Assembly (NCBI GenBank): GCA_021803885.1
Contig: JAJZKY010000386.1
Location: 1-5,356 of the forward strand
Direction of reading: 5' to 3'
Length of the DNA: 5,356 bases
DNA from: Planctomycetota bacterium
GTDB lineage: Bacteria; Planctomycetota; Phycisphaerae; WQYP01; JAJZKY01
This document shows, piece after piece, positions 1-5,356 of the stretch. Each line of letters starts with the position of its first letter. Within the stretch, counting starts at the first letter, position 1. The notes beneath the pieces are model-generated. The model did no database searches and was not told where the DNA came from. It saw nothing but the letters and a program-made list of their open reading frames with translations. A program made the position numbers and the translations under genes.

Positions 1-208
1 AAGAAAACAGCGAGTGCTGCAGGTGCGGGAGAATATATTCCGTGTGTTGGGTAAAGAGCGCGGGGTGAACGGTCTTCTCCACGCCTGCGACATAAATGGC
101 TGCGTCGTCGGTGAAGGGGTGATAACCAAGGACAAACAACGAGATCAGTGTGAGCAGCACAATGCGCACTGCAGGCAGATGCAGCCAAGCGAGCGTGTTG
201 GCGGACAA
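1..208 (-). CDS. N-terminal part of an unidentified integral membrane protein (runs off the left edge)
   Basis: The minus strand is open from position 286 to the window edge, where the gene continues. From a TTG at 208-206 the visible 69 residues start with a short N-terminus, then one hydrophobic segment (about residues 12-28, RIVLLTLISLFVLG), then GYHPFTDDAAIYVAGVEK and an amphipathic stretch ending HLQHSLFS. A single early membrane helix followed by an Asp-Asp pair in an extracytoplasmic loop is, from memory, a pattern of uncharacterised multi-pass membrane proteins in acidobacteria; I cannot name a family. The start is uncertain. There is no in-frame ATG. TTG (208) and GTG (169) lack a Shine-Dalgarno sequence. 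A coding-like Ala/Ser/Thr/Pro-rich stretch reaches back to an ATT at 277-275, which has AGGA seven bases upstream. The gene follows the S41 peptidase on the same strand and may be co-transcribed with it. That it is a real gene is fairly likely; its function is unknown. Confidence 0.6.
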   Translation of the reverse strand, partial: MSANTLAWLHLPAVRIVLLTLISLFVLGYHPFTDDAAIYVAGVEKTVHPALFTQHTEYILPHLQHSLFS

Positions 209-356
209 TGGGGCTGTGCTGGAGGGAGCACTGGCCGACTCAAGGATGGCGGGGCTGGAAGTTGTGGCAGTCAGAATGCAACCATCCTACATGTGCGCCG
301 GGCACCTGGTGATTGGGAGAACTGTTCGAATTTTATCTGTTTTTTCTGTTGTCGGA

Positions 357-388
357 CAGGTTGCCGATGAGATACCAAGGGCAACCTG
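357..388. repeat. 9-bp perfect inverted repeat between the S41 peptidase and the membrane-protein gene
   Basis: CAGGTTGCC (357-365) and GGCAACCTG (380-388) pair perfectly around a 14-base loop, 31 bases past the S41 peptidase stop codon. It could form a hairpin in the minus-strand transcript. No T-tract follows on either strand (the minus strand continues into an A-rich run), so it does not look like an intrinsic terminator. It could be an RNA-stability or processing hairpin, or an operator. The function is unknown. Confidence 0.4.
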
Positions 389-418
389 GACAAGCTCGCT
401 GCCCGGCAGCGGCTTTTT

Positions 419-2041
419 CTACTGTGCGGCACCAGGAGTCGGCGACTGCGGGCTGGTTTTTAGCGCCAGCGTCTTCTTGGCTGCGTTCTCCAGCGCCAAG
501 GCCTGCGGCAGAATGGCAATCGCCTTGTTAATCATTGGATCCCACTCTGCGCGCACCTTCAGGCCCTCTTCCTGTCCAAATTGCGAGGTAAACAACTCGC
601 TCAGAATGCTCATATTGACCCAATCGCGGACGGCGGCAATCTCCGCATCCGTATATGGAATTTTTTCCTGAGTCAGATAGAGTTCAAAGCTTTTCAACAC
701 GGCATCATTCACTTGGAAGTCGCGTGGAATGGTGCGATTAGCCAGATACGACTTGGCAAAGTTGAAGAAGGCCATGTGTTGCAACAGTGCATCCTGCAAA
801 GGCGTGGGCTTGGGCGTGTCGATTTTTATGTCGGGCGTAATGCCGCCGCCACCGTAAACGGTACGGCCAGAGTCGGTCAGCTTCACTTCGCGGTTGGCGT
901 CAGTCTTCGGCGCGCCTGCGTGGTTGTAGTAGTAGTCATAGAGAGACACCCCGTTGTAGTTGCGCTGGATCAGGCGACCGCTGGGTGTGTAGTAGTGATA
1001 GGTGGTAAGTGCAAGCCCCGTGTTTTCCGAGAGTGGATAGACGGTCTGCACCAGCCCCTTGCCGAAGGTGGTTTCGCCCGCGATGAGTGCGCGGTCATGG
1101 TCTTGCAGCGCGCCGGAGACGATCTCGGCAGCAGAAGCTGTGCCGCGATTCACAAGCACAACGATGGGGAAGCTTCCGTAGTGATTATTGTGCTGCGCGC
1201 GATAGACCTGATCGGGGAAGGCGCGGCCTTTTTGCGACACGATGATCTGGCCCTTTTGTAAAAAGTCTCCGGCAACAGAGACCGCCTCACTGAGCAGGCC
1301 GCCTGGGTTGCCGCGTAGATCCAGAATCAAGCCTTGCATTGGGCTTAGCTTTTGCAGTGCGTCGGCAACTTCGCGCCCAGTGGTCTCCTGAAAGTTGGTG
1401 ATGTGGATGTAGCCAATGCCGGGATGAATAAAAAAGGCCAAGTCCACGCTATTGCGCGGAATCTCATCGCGGATCAGGTGAAACTCCAGTGGTTTCGGTG
1501 CGCCTTCGCGTCCCATGGTGACTTCGACCGGCGTACCCTTGGGGCCTTTCAATTTATTGGCCACGTCAGAGCTGTTCATCTTGGCGGCGGACTTTCCATT
1601 GATGTCCAAGATCACATCGCCGGGGCGAATGCCTGCCTTATACGATGGCGTGCCTTCAAAGGGAGCGACGACGACAACCTTATCCCCTTGCTGCATAATC
1701 TGCATGCCCACACCGTAGTACTTGCCGTGCTCATCCTCGCGCATCTGCGCAAAGGCCTTGGGATCAAAGAAATTTGAGTGTGGGTCGAGCACGTGCAGCA
1801 TGTCGGGGATTGCGCCGTCATAAATGGCTGTGTCCGCGCGCTTGGTGTCGAGCGGCTCCGCGTAGTTTTGTTCCACAATGCTGTAGACGTCTGTAAATTG
1901 CTGCAGGCTGTCGTGCAGGGTGGAAGCATCTGCGCCCGATTGCTGCGCGCCGGCATGGCGGCTGACCAGGGAGCCGAGCAGTCCGCAGGCTGTTAGGAAC
2001 GCAACAAGATAGAGAATGGAGCGGTTGGAGCGCGGATTCAT
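419..2041 (-). CDS. S41-family C-terminal processing peptidase (CtpA/Prc-like), exported
   Basis: This is a 540-residue serine endopeptidase of the carboxy-terminal processing family, which cleaves substrates near their C-termini in the periplasm. Residues 8-26 are hydrophobic after an Arg-containing N-terminus, giving a signal peptide or anchor, possibly cut after AGA (about residue 32). LTAC (16-19) resembles a lipobox, but hydrophobic residues continue past the Cys, so a lipoprotein is less likely. Residues 40-108 form the helical N-terminal region with LDPHSNFFDP. The PDZ domain is about 108-195 (YYGVGMQI, AGIRPGDVILDINGK). The protease core is about 198-410: LDLRGNPGG (240-248), nucleophile Ser303 in TASAAE, general base Lys328 in GETTFGKG, and Gln332. 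The Ser-Lys spacing of 25 and Lys-Gln spacing of 4 match E. coli Prc. A C-terminal extension (411-540) has no motif I recognise. I chose the ATG at 2041, not an upstream in-frame ATG at 2146, because the export signal begins directly after it and GAGGA lies about 11 bases upstream. It is divergent from the chaperone gene. Confidence 0.93.
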   Translation of the reverse strand: MNPRSNRSILYLVAFLTACGLLGSLVSRHAGAQQSGADASTLHDSLQQFTDVYSIVEQNYAEPLDTKRADTAIYDGAIPDMLHVLDPHSNFFDPKAFAQMREDEHGKYYGVGMQIMQQGDKVVVVAPFEGTPSYKAGIRPGDVILDINGKSAAKMNSSDVANKLKGPKGTPVEVTMGREGAPKPLEFHLIRDEIPRNSVDLAFFIHPGIGYIHITNFQETTGREVADALQKLSPMQGLILDLRGNPGGLLSEAVSVAGDFLQKGQIIVSQKGRAFPDQVYRAQHNNHYGSFPIVVLVNRGTASAAEIVSGALQDHDRALIAGETTFGKGLVQTVYPLSENTGLALTTYHYYTPSGRLIQRNYNGVSLYDYYYNHAGAPKTDANREVKLTDSGRTVYGGGGITPDIKIDTPKPTPLQDALLQHMAFFNFAKSYLANRTIPRDFQVNDAVLKSFELYLTQEKIPYTDAEIAAVRDWVNMSILSELFTSQFGQEEGLKVRAEWDPMINKAIAILPQALALENAAKKTLALKTSPQSPTPGAAQ

Positions 2042-2047
2042 AGAAGA

Positions 2048-2158
2048 GACAATCCTCGGCGCAGCGCTGCAAATGCCTGCGCTGGCAAAGTCCGCGCAGA
2101 GGTGGTCTGCACTGCATCCACAGTGTAGCACCGCCGTAGAGGACAATCCTTAGCGCAG
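2048..2158. repeat. Imperfect 17-bp direct repeat upstream of the S41 peptidase gene
   Basis: GACAATCCTCGGCGCAG (2048-2064) and GACAATCCTTAGCGCAG (2142-2158) match at 15 of 17 positions, with starts 94 bases apart. The first copy covers the leader just upstream of the peptidase start codon, including its presumed ribosome-binding AGGA on the minus strand; the second copy lies further upstream. The copies may be regulator-binding sites or remnants of a local duplication. No function is established. Confidence 0.5.
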
Positions 2159-2200
2159 GCTTTGCACAGGAAAATCTTTTTGTTTCGTCTCCAGGATGCC

Positions 2201-2224
2201 TTTGCAAGAAAACAGAGCTGCAAA
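2201..2224. repeat. Inverted repeat TTTGCA-N12-TGCAAA in the divergent region
   Basis: TTTGCA (2201-2206) and TGCAAA (2219-2224) form a 6-bp inverted repeat with a 12-base spacer. The same hexamer also occurs at 2161-2166 (TTTGCA) and in reverse orientation at 2068-2073 (TGCAAA). Four copies in about 155 bases between two divergent genes could be an operator cluster, but six-base matches are short enough to be chance. Confidence 0.3.
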
Positions 2225-2257
2225 ATGTGAGTAGAATGAAGAACAAAGATATTGGTC

Positions 2258-2279
2258 TGCATGCGGATGTGCGCGTGCA
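2258..2279 (+). other. Predicted 8-bp hairpin in the leader of the chaperone gene
   Basis: TGCATGCG (2258-2265) and CGCGTGCA (2272-2279) can pair over 8 bp, with one G-T wobble, around the 6-base loop GATGTG. It ends 63 bases before the chaperone start codon and would be in the mRNA leader if transcription begins near 2240. No T-run follows, so it is not an intrinsic terminator. Confidence 0.3.
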
Positions 2280-2342
2280 TTCAGGATGCGCTTGCGGTTG
2301 GCAACGCAACACCCTGTCTGCCGCCAAACGTAACGGACCGCA

Positions 2343-4139
2343 ATGGATTTGGGCCGAATACGAATGATGATGCATCGATGGATTTTTCGCGCAACGCAGC
2401 CACTGGCCATTGCGGCCATTTGCTTTTCCTCCTACGCTTGGGCCGCAGATACGGCGAACACAGCGGACGCCAGCGCCTCCGTATCCCCGACCAAGCTGTA
2501 TGGCACGCCAGTGGAAGAAATCATTGCGCGCATCAATGACCGCGTGATTACCAATACGGATCTTTTGCGTGCCCAACAGCAATTGGATCAGGATGCCAAT
2601 CGACAAAATCTTTCCGCCAGCGAATTAGAGAAGCGGCAAAAGAATCTGTTGCGCGATCAAATCGACAAAGAATTGCTGCTCTCGAAGGGCAAGGAACTGG
2701 GCATCACCGGCGACGATGAGCTGATTAAGAGCCTCGATGACATTCGCAAGCAGAATCATTTGGATTCCATGGACGATCTGCAACGGGCCGTCGAGCAGCA
2801 GGGCACATCGTACGAGGACTTCAAGGCCAATATCCGGGACAGCATCATTCAGCAGCAGGTGATCCGCGATGAGGTGAGCAGCAAACTGCTGCCTTCACAA
2901 AAATTGTTTCATCAGTATTACGAGCAACACAAGCAAAGTTTTGCCCAGCAAGAATCCGTCACACTGAGTGAAATTTTGATCCCCACACCAGAAGATGCGA
3001 CCGATGCGCAAATCGCGGCTGCATCCACACAAGCAAACGCGGTGGAGAAGCAGTTGAAGAGTGGCGCAGACTTCTCCACACTGGCCAAGCAAGTCTCCGG
3101 CGGTCCCACGGCACAGCAGGGCGGTGAGTTGGGGGTGTTTCATCGCGGAGCGCTGGCCAAAGTTCTGGAAGACCAGACCTTTACCCTGCCCGTGGGCGGC
3201 TTTACGCAACCGATTCGCACGCGACAGGGATACGTGATTCTCAAAGTCACACAGCATATCCCCGGCGGCATTCCCTCCTACGATCAGGTAGAGCCACAGA
3301 TCGAGCAGGCTGTTTACATCCAGCAAATGCAGCCAGCATTACGCCAATATCTGACCAAGCTGCGCGAGCAGGCTTACATTGACATTCGCCCGGGCTATGT
3401 GGACACCGGTGCCAGTCCCAATGAAACCAAGCCGGTCTATAGCGCGTATGCGCCGCCGTTGTCCAAACAGGAAAAGAAGAAGCTTCAGATCGAAAAACGG
3501 CGCAAGAAAATTTTATTGGCAATGCAAAAAAAGGATGCGAAGAAGCGTGGACATGCTGAGGCGCTGCAAGCAATGGCATTGCGTGATGCCTCCGCCACAA
3601 CAAGAGACAAGTCAGGGAAAAAGAGGAAGCAGGAACGTTTCCGCTATGGGCGTACTCCTCTGTTCACCGTTGCCGATCAGCAGGTGAAGCAATCGCCTGC
3701 AAGCGAAACGACTCAGGAGACAAGTGCGTATACCCCAGCTCCCTACGTGCAGCCTTTAGGCCAGGATTTAACGCAGGATGTCCCCACCCCACCGAAAAAA
3801 GGCAAGACACGCTTGCGCGATGAGGCCGTTGCAGAGAAGCGCATAGCCAAGCAGCATCAGCCCAAGCACGCTAAGCATGCCAAGAAGAGCAAGTTGCCAC
3901 CGCAACAGCCCGCTGGCCCCAGCGCCACGGAAGCAGCCAACCAGCAGGTGCAGTCGGCTCCACTGGGCTTGTCCGGGGATACAGCCAAAAAGAAGAAAAA
4001 GAAAAAGCAGGTCGGAAAACCTGGCGTAAAGACACGATTGGAAGATGAGAAGAAGCATCGACCAGCTCATCAACCTGCGGTTGCTTCGGGAACGTCTTCC
4101 GCGAGTTCCAGCAGTAGCGCAGCGCCTGCGCAAGAATAG
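2343..4139 (+). CDS. SurA/PpiC-like periplasmic peptidyl-prolyl cis-trans isomerase with a long Lys-rich tail
   Basis: This 598-residue protein is a predicted envelope chaperone and parvulin-type prolyl isomerase, expected to assist folding of exported and outer-membrane proteins. Residues 1-34 are a signal peptide: basic N-terminus, hydrophobic LAIAAICFSSYAWA, probable cleavage after Ala34. A SurA-type N-terminal chaperone region spans about 56-195, opening with EEIIARINDRVITNTDLL. One parvulin domain lies at about 203-305 (SGADFSTLAKQVSGG, GGELGVFHRGAL, FTQPIRTRQGYVILKV). Helical residues 312-346 follow. E. coli SurA has two parvulin domains and 428 residues, so this is a one-domain version plus an extra tail of about 224 residues. 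The tail (375-598) holds roughly 37 Lys, including seven in a row at 549-555, a His/Lys-rich patch (503-517) and a repeated KTRL(R/E)DE motif (488-494, 563-569). It looks disordered. The start is not certain: ATGs at 2364, 2367 and 2370 are also in frame, and none has a clear Shine-Dalgarno. It probably leads an operon with the next two genes. Confidence 0.9.
   Translation: MDLGRIRMMMHRWIFRATQPLAIAAICFSSYAWAADTANTADASASVSPTKLYGTPVEEIIARINDRVITNTDLLRAQQQLDQDANRQNLSASELEKRQKNLLRDQIDKELLLSKGKELGITGDDELIKSLDDIRKQNHLDSMDDLQRAVEQQGTSYEDFKANIRDSIIQQQVIRDEVSSKLLPSQKLFHQYYEQHKQSFAQQESVTLSEILIPTPEDATDAQIAAASTQANAVEKQLKSGADFSTLAKQVSGGPTAQQGGELGVFHRGALAKVLEDQTFTLPVGGFTQPIRTRQGYVILKVTQHIPGGIPSYDQVEPQIEQAVYIQQMQPALRQYLTKLREQAYIDIRPGYVDTGASPNETKPVYSAYAPPLSKQEKKKLQIEKRRKKILLAMQKKDAKKRGHAEALQAMALRDASATTRDKSGKKRKQERFRYGRTPLFTVADQQVKQSPASETTQETSAYTPAPYVQPLGQDLTQDVPTPPKKGKTRLRDEAVAEKRIAKQHQPKHAKHAKKSKLPPQQPAGPSATEAANQQVQSAPLGLSGDTAKKKKKKKQVGKPGVKTRLEDEKKHRPAHQPAVASGTSSASSSSSAAPAQE
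3527..3533 (+). other. In-frame A_AAA_AAG heptamer, possible -1 frameshift site
   Basis: Codons CAA-AAA-AAG (residues 395-397 of the chaperone) place the heptamer A AAA AAG in the phase used by the E. coli dnaX -1 frameshift site. A -1 slip would add eight codons (GGA at 3533 to TGC at 3556) and then stop at TGA 3557-3559, giving about 405 residues: the export, chaperone and parvulin parts without most of the Lys-rich tail. No upstream Shine-Dalgarno-like stimulator at the dnaX spacing and no strong adjacent hairpin is visible, so use is speculative. Confidence 0.2.
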
Positions 4140-4159
4140 CTGCTCCGGAATAGATCGTT

Positions 4160-4163
4160 GGAG
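4160..4163 (+). promoter_or_regulatory. Ribosome binding site of the YhaM-like gene
   Basis: GGAG lies five bases before the ATG at 4169, inside the 29-base gap after the chaperone stop. This is the clearest Shine-Dalgarno sequence in the window. It supports this start and suggests independent initiation within a shared transcript. Confidence 0.7.
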
Positions 4164-4168
4164 ACGCG

Positions 4169-5182
4169 ATGAAGGATTTTTTTGTAGCTGATGCTCCGCA
4201 GCACCAAGGGCAGGACGTACAAGCCTGCTTTGCGGTGATCTCCAAACAGAGCCGCGAGAAAAAAGATGGCGGCGTGTATCTGGCCTTGGTGTTGGGCGAC
4301 CGCACCGGACGCATGGAGGCACGCATCTGGGACAACTGCGATGTACATGCACGCAGGTTTGAGAGTGGCGACATCGTGGCAGTGCGCGGCAGCGTGGAGA
4401 CTTTTGGCGGCAAGCAACAACTCAAGATCAACGAGATTGCCAAGGCCAAGCCGGGCAGTTTTCAACTGGAAGATTTTCTGCGTACAACCACGCGCAACAT
4501 TCCCGCGATGTGGGAGGAGTTGCGCAACGTTGTTGCCAGCTTTACCGACGCTGATTTGCAGCGCTTGGTCTTCGCATTTCTCGACGATCCAGAGATTGCG
4601 CAGCGCTATCAAGCCGCGCCTGCGGCCAAGATGATGCACCATGCCTGGGTGGGGGGCTTGCTGGAACACGTTGTCGATCTTTGCAAATTCTGCAATCTTG
4701 CCGCCGAACACTTTCCGCTGATCCACCGCGACCTGTTGCTAACCGGGGCCATTCTCCACGACATTGGAAAGATTTACGAGCTGTCCTGGGGTACCAGCTT
4801 TGAGTACACGTTGGAGGGCCAGATGATCGGGCATATCTCCATCGGCACGCGTCTACTCAACGAAAAAGTGAGCACACTGCCTGGCTTTCCGGAGCGCGTG
4901 CGTATTTTGGTGGAGCACATTATTTTGAGTCACCATGGCACGCATGAGTTTGGCTCGCCCAAGCTGCCAATGATTCCCGAGGCTGTTTTACTGCATTACT
5001 TGGATGACGCCGAGGCCAAGATGCTGGCGATGCTGGAAGCATGCGCTCCCACCACACCCGGAACTGCCCCTCCTGAATATGTGGATCGGGTACGCGCTCT
5101 GGATCGCGGCATGATCAACACACGTCAGTTTTTGGCTGGTGCCTTCGCAGGCGAAACGCGCATTGCAAAGGAAAATTCCTAA
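4169..5182 (+). CDS. YhaM-like 3'-5' exoribonuclease (OB-fold plus HD domain)
   Basis: This 337-residue protein matches the two-domain plan of Bacillus YhaM, a cytoplasmic metal-dependent 3'-5' exoribonuclease of about 314 residues. Residues about 17-95 form an OB-fold nucleic-acid-binding domain (FAVISKQSREKKDGGVYLAL, VLGDRTGRMEARIWD, GDIVAVRG). Residues about 150-285 form an HD domain with its metal-ligand pattern: His167 in GGLLEHV, His197-Asp198 in GAILHDIGK, His222 in MIGHISIG, His255-His256 in ILSHHG and Asp279-Asp280 in HYLDDAEAKM. The HD set appears complete, so the protein should be active. It starts 29 bp after the chaperone stop with a good GGAG, and its TAA overlaps the ATG of the next gene by one base, so co-transcription with both neighbours is likely. 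Exact substrate preference (RNA, or also single-stranded DNA) cannot be read from the sequence. Confidence 0.9.
   Translation: MKDFFVADAPQHQGQDVQACFAVISKQSREKKDGGVYLALVLGDRTGRMEARIWDNCDVHARRFESGDIVAVRGSVETFGGKQQLKINEIAKAKPGSFQLEDFLRTTTRNIPAMWEELRNVVASFTDADLQRLVFAFLDDPEIAQRYQAAPAAKMMHHAWVGGLLEHVVDLCKFCNLAAEHFPLIHRDLLLTGAILHDIGKIYELSWGTSFEYTLEGQMIGHISIGTRLLNEKVSTLPGFPERVRILVEHIILSHHGTHEFGSPKLPMIPEAVLLHYLDDAEAKMLAMLEACAPTTPGTAPPEYVDRVRALDRGMINTRQFLAGAFAGETRIAKENS
5167..5172 (+). promoter_or_regulatory. Ribosome binding site of the EVE-domain gene
   Basis: AAAGGA sits nine bases before the ATG at 5182, inside the last codons of the exoribonuclease gene. With the TAATG stop/start overlap it indicates translational coupling of the two genes. 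Confidence 0.6.
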
Positions 5183-5356
5183 TGCCATTTCTGTTGAAGT
5201 CTGAGCCGGATGTCTACTCCTTCGCCGATTTGCAGCGCGATGGCGAAACGGTCTGGGATGGGGTAACGAATCCGCAAGCGGTAAAGTACTTGCGTGAGAT
5301 GCAGCCTGGAGAAACGCTGGTCATTTATCACACAGGCGGTGCACGTGTGGCTGTAG
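5182..5356 (+). CDS. EVE-domain protein, N-terminal part (runs off the right edge)
   Basis: Fifty-eight codons are visible before the window ends. The protein opens with FLLKSEPDVYSFADL, then WDGVTNPQA, and later LVIYHTGGARVAV. These are the N-terminal signatures of the EVE fold (family of human THYN1): KSEP at 6-9, WDGV at 25-28, N30/Q32/A33, and Tyr49-His50. EVE domains are PUA-like and are known or predicted to bind modified bases in DNA or RNA. Free-standing bacterial members are usually about 140-160 residues, so roughly a third is present. The start is fixed by the overlap with the preceding TAA (TAATG), the AAAGGA nine bases upstream and the match of the motif to the family N-terminus. 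The coupling to a 3'-5' exoribonuclease hints at a role in RNA metabolism, which is inference. Confidence 0.9.
   Translation, partial: MPFLLKSEPDVYSFADLQRDGETVWDGVTNPQAVKYLREMQPGETLVIYHTGGARVAV

Larger units (their letters stand above)
2042..2342. promoter_or_regulatory. Divergent intergenic region between the S41 peptidase and chaperone genes
   Basis: This 301-bp stretch separates two genes transcribed away from each other, so both promoters should lie here. No convincing sigma-70 promoter is visible. TAGAAT at 2232-2237 is a fair -10 candidate for the rightward gene but lacks a matching -35. On the minus strand, TACACT (complement of 2123-2128) is a weak -10 candidate, also without a -35 at normal spacing. 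The region holds an imperfect 17-bp direct repeat, a TTTGCA/TGCAAA inverted repeat and a hairpin, listed separately. No tRNA, small protein gene or riboswitch was recognised. Confidence 0.6.

Noticed and set aside
397..418. GC-rich hairpin CGCTGC-CCG-GCAGCG followed by TTTTT, resembling a plus-strand terminator
   Set aside because: Both flanking genes are on the minus strand, so no plus-strand transcript is expected to end here. In the minus direction the A-run precedes the stem and no T-run follows. At most it would stop antisense transcription.
581..1261. 226-residue open frame antisense to the S41 peptidase
   Set aside because: It lies wholly inside a gene with intact catalytic motifs, and its translation shows no recognisable domain and odd Val/Arg-rich composition. 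It is a shadow frame.
2042..2146. Longer N-terminus for the S41 peptidase from an ATG at 2146
   Set aside because: The added 35 residues are Cys-rich and would sit in front of an otherwise normal signal peptide, so the start at 2041 fits better.
1818..2606. 262-residue minus-strand open frame spanning the divergent region
   Set aside because: It overlaps the N-termini of both flanking genes, and its Arg/Cys/His-rich translation looks non-coding.
3981..4010. A-rich poly-Lys stretch as a second frameshift site
   Set aside because: The AAA-AAG pairs here are preceded by C or G, so the heptamer A AAA AAG is not formed in frame.
4070..4726. 218-residue open frame antisense to the chaperone tail and exoribonuclease
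   Set aside because: It runs across two well-supported genes on the other strand, has no ribosome site of note and no recognisable motif.
1..5356. CRISPR array, transposon, phage or toxin-antitoxin system
   Set aside because: No regularly spaced repeats, transposase, integrase, terminal inverted repeats or small paired genes were found. The genes read as core housekeeping functions.

Overview
The window looks like a housekeeping segment of a moderately GC-rich Gram-negative chromosome, most likely an Acidobacteriota (Terriglobia-type) species. This rests on the style of the proteins: an S41 peptidase with an LDPHSNFFDP segment before its PDZ domain, a single-parvulin SurA-like chaperone with a long Lys-rich tail, and a membrane-protein N-terminus carrying GYHPFTDDAAIYVAG. 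All three match my memory of acidobacterial proteins. No search was run, so the taxonomic call is an inference.

Layout: positions 1-208 (reading leftward, cut by the window edge) encode the N-terminus of an unidentified membrane protein with an unclear start codon. An intercistronic stretch with a 9-bp inverted repeat follows. Positions 419-2041 (minus strand) encode a secreted or membrane-anchored S41 C-terminal processing peptidase with an intact Ser/Lys/Gln catalytic set. A 301-bp divergent intergenic region (2042-2342) must hold the promoters in both directions. It contains an imperfect direct repeat, a TTTGCA/TGCAAA inverted repeat and a leader hairpin. Rightward come three closely spaced genes: a SurA/PpiC-type periplasmic peptidyl-prolyl isomerase (2343-4139), a YhaM-like OB-fold/HD 3'-5' exoribonuclease (4169-5182), and the start of an EVE-domain protein (5182-5356, cut by the edge). 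Gaps are 29 bp and then a 1-bp stop/start overlap, so the three are probably one operon.

Functional picture: the divergent pair joins two envelope quality-control activities, a processing protease and a folding chaperone. The operon then links the chaperone to two proteins expected to bind nucleic acid in the cytoplasm. I see no RNA gene, CRISPR array, insertion sequence, phage gene or clear defence system. The points most worth a second look are the 224-residue Lys-rich tail of the chaperone, a perfect A_AAA_AAG heptamer in frame at the start of that tail with a stop eight codons later in the -1 frame, the RNase/EVE coupling, and the odd start of the leftmost gene.
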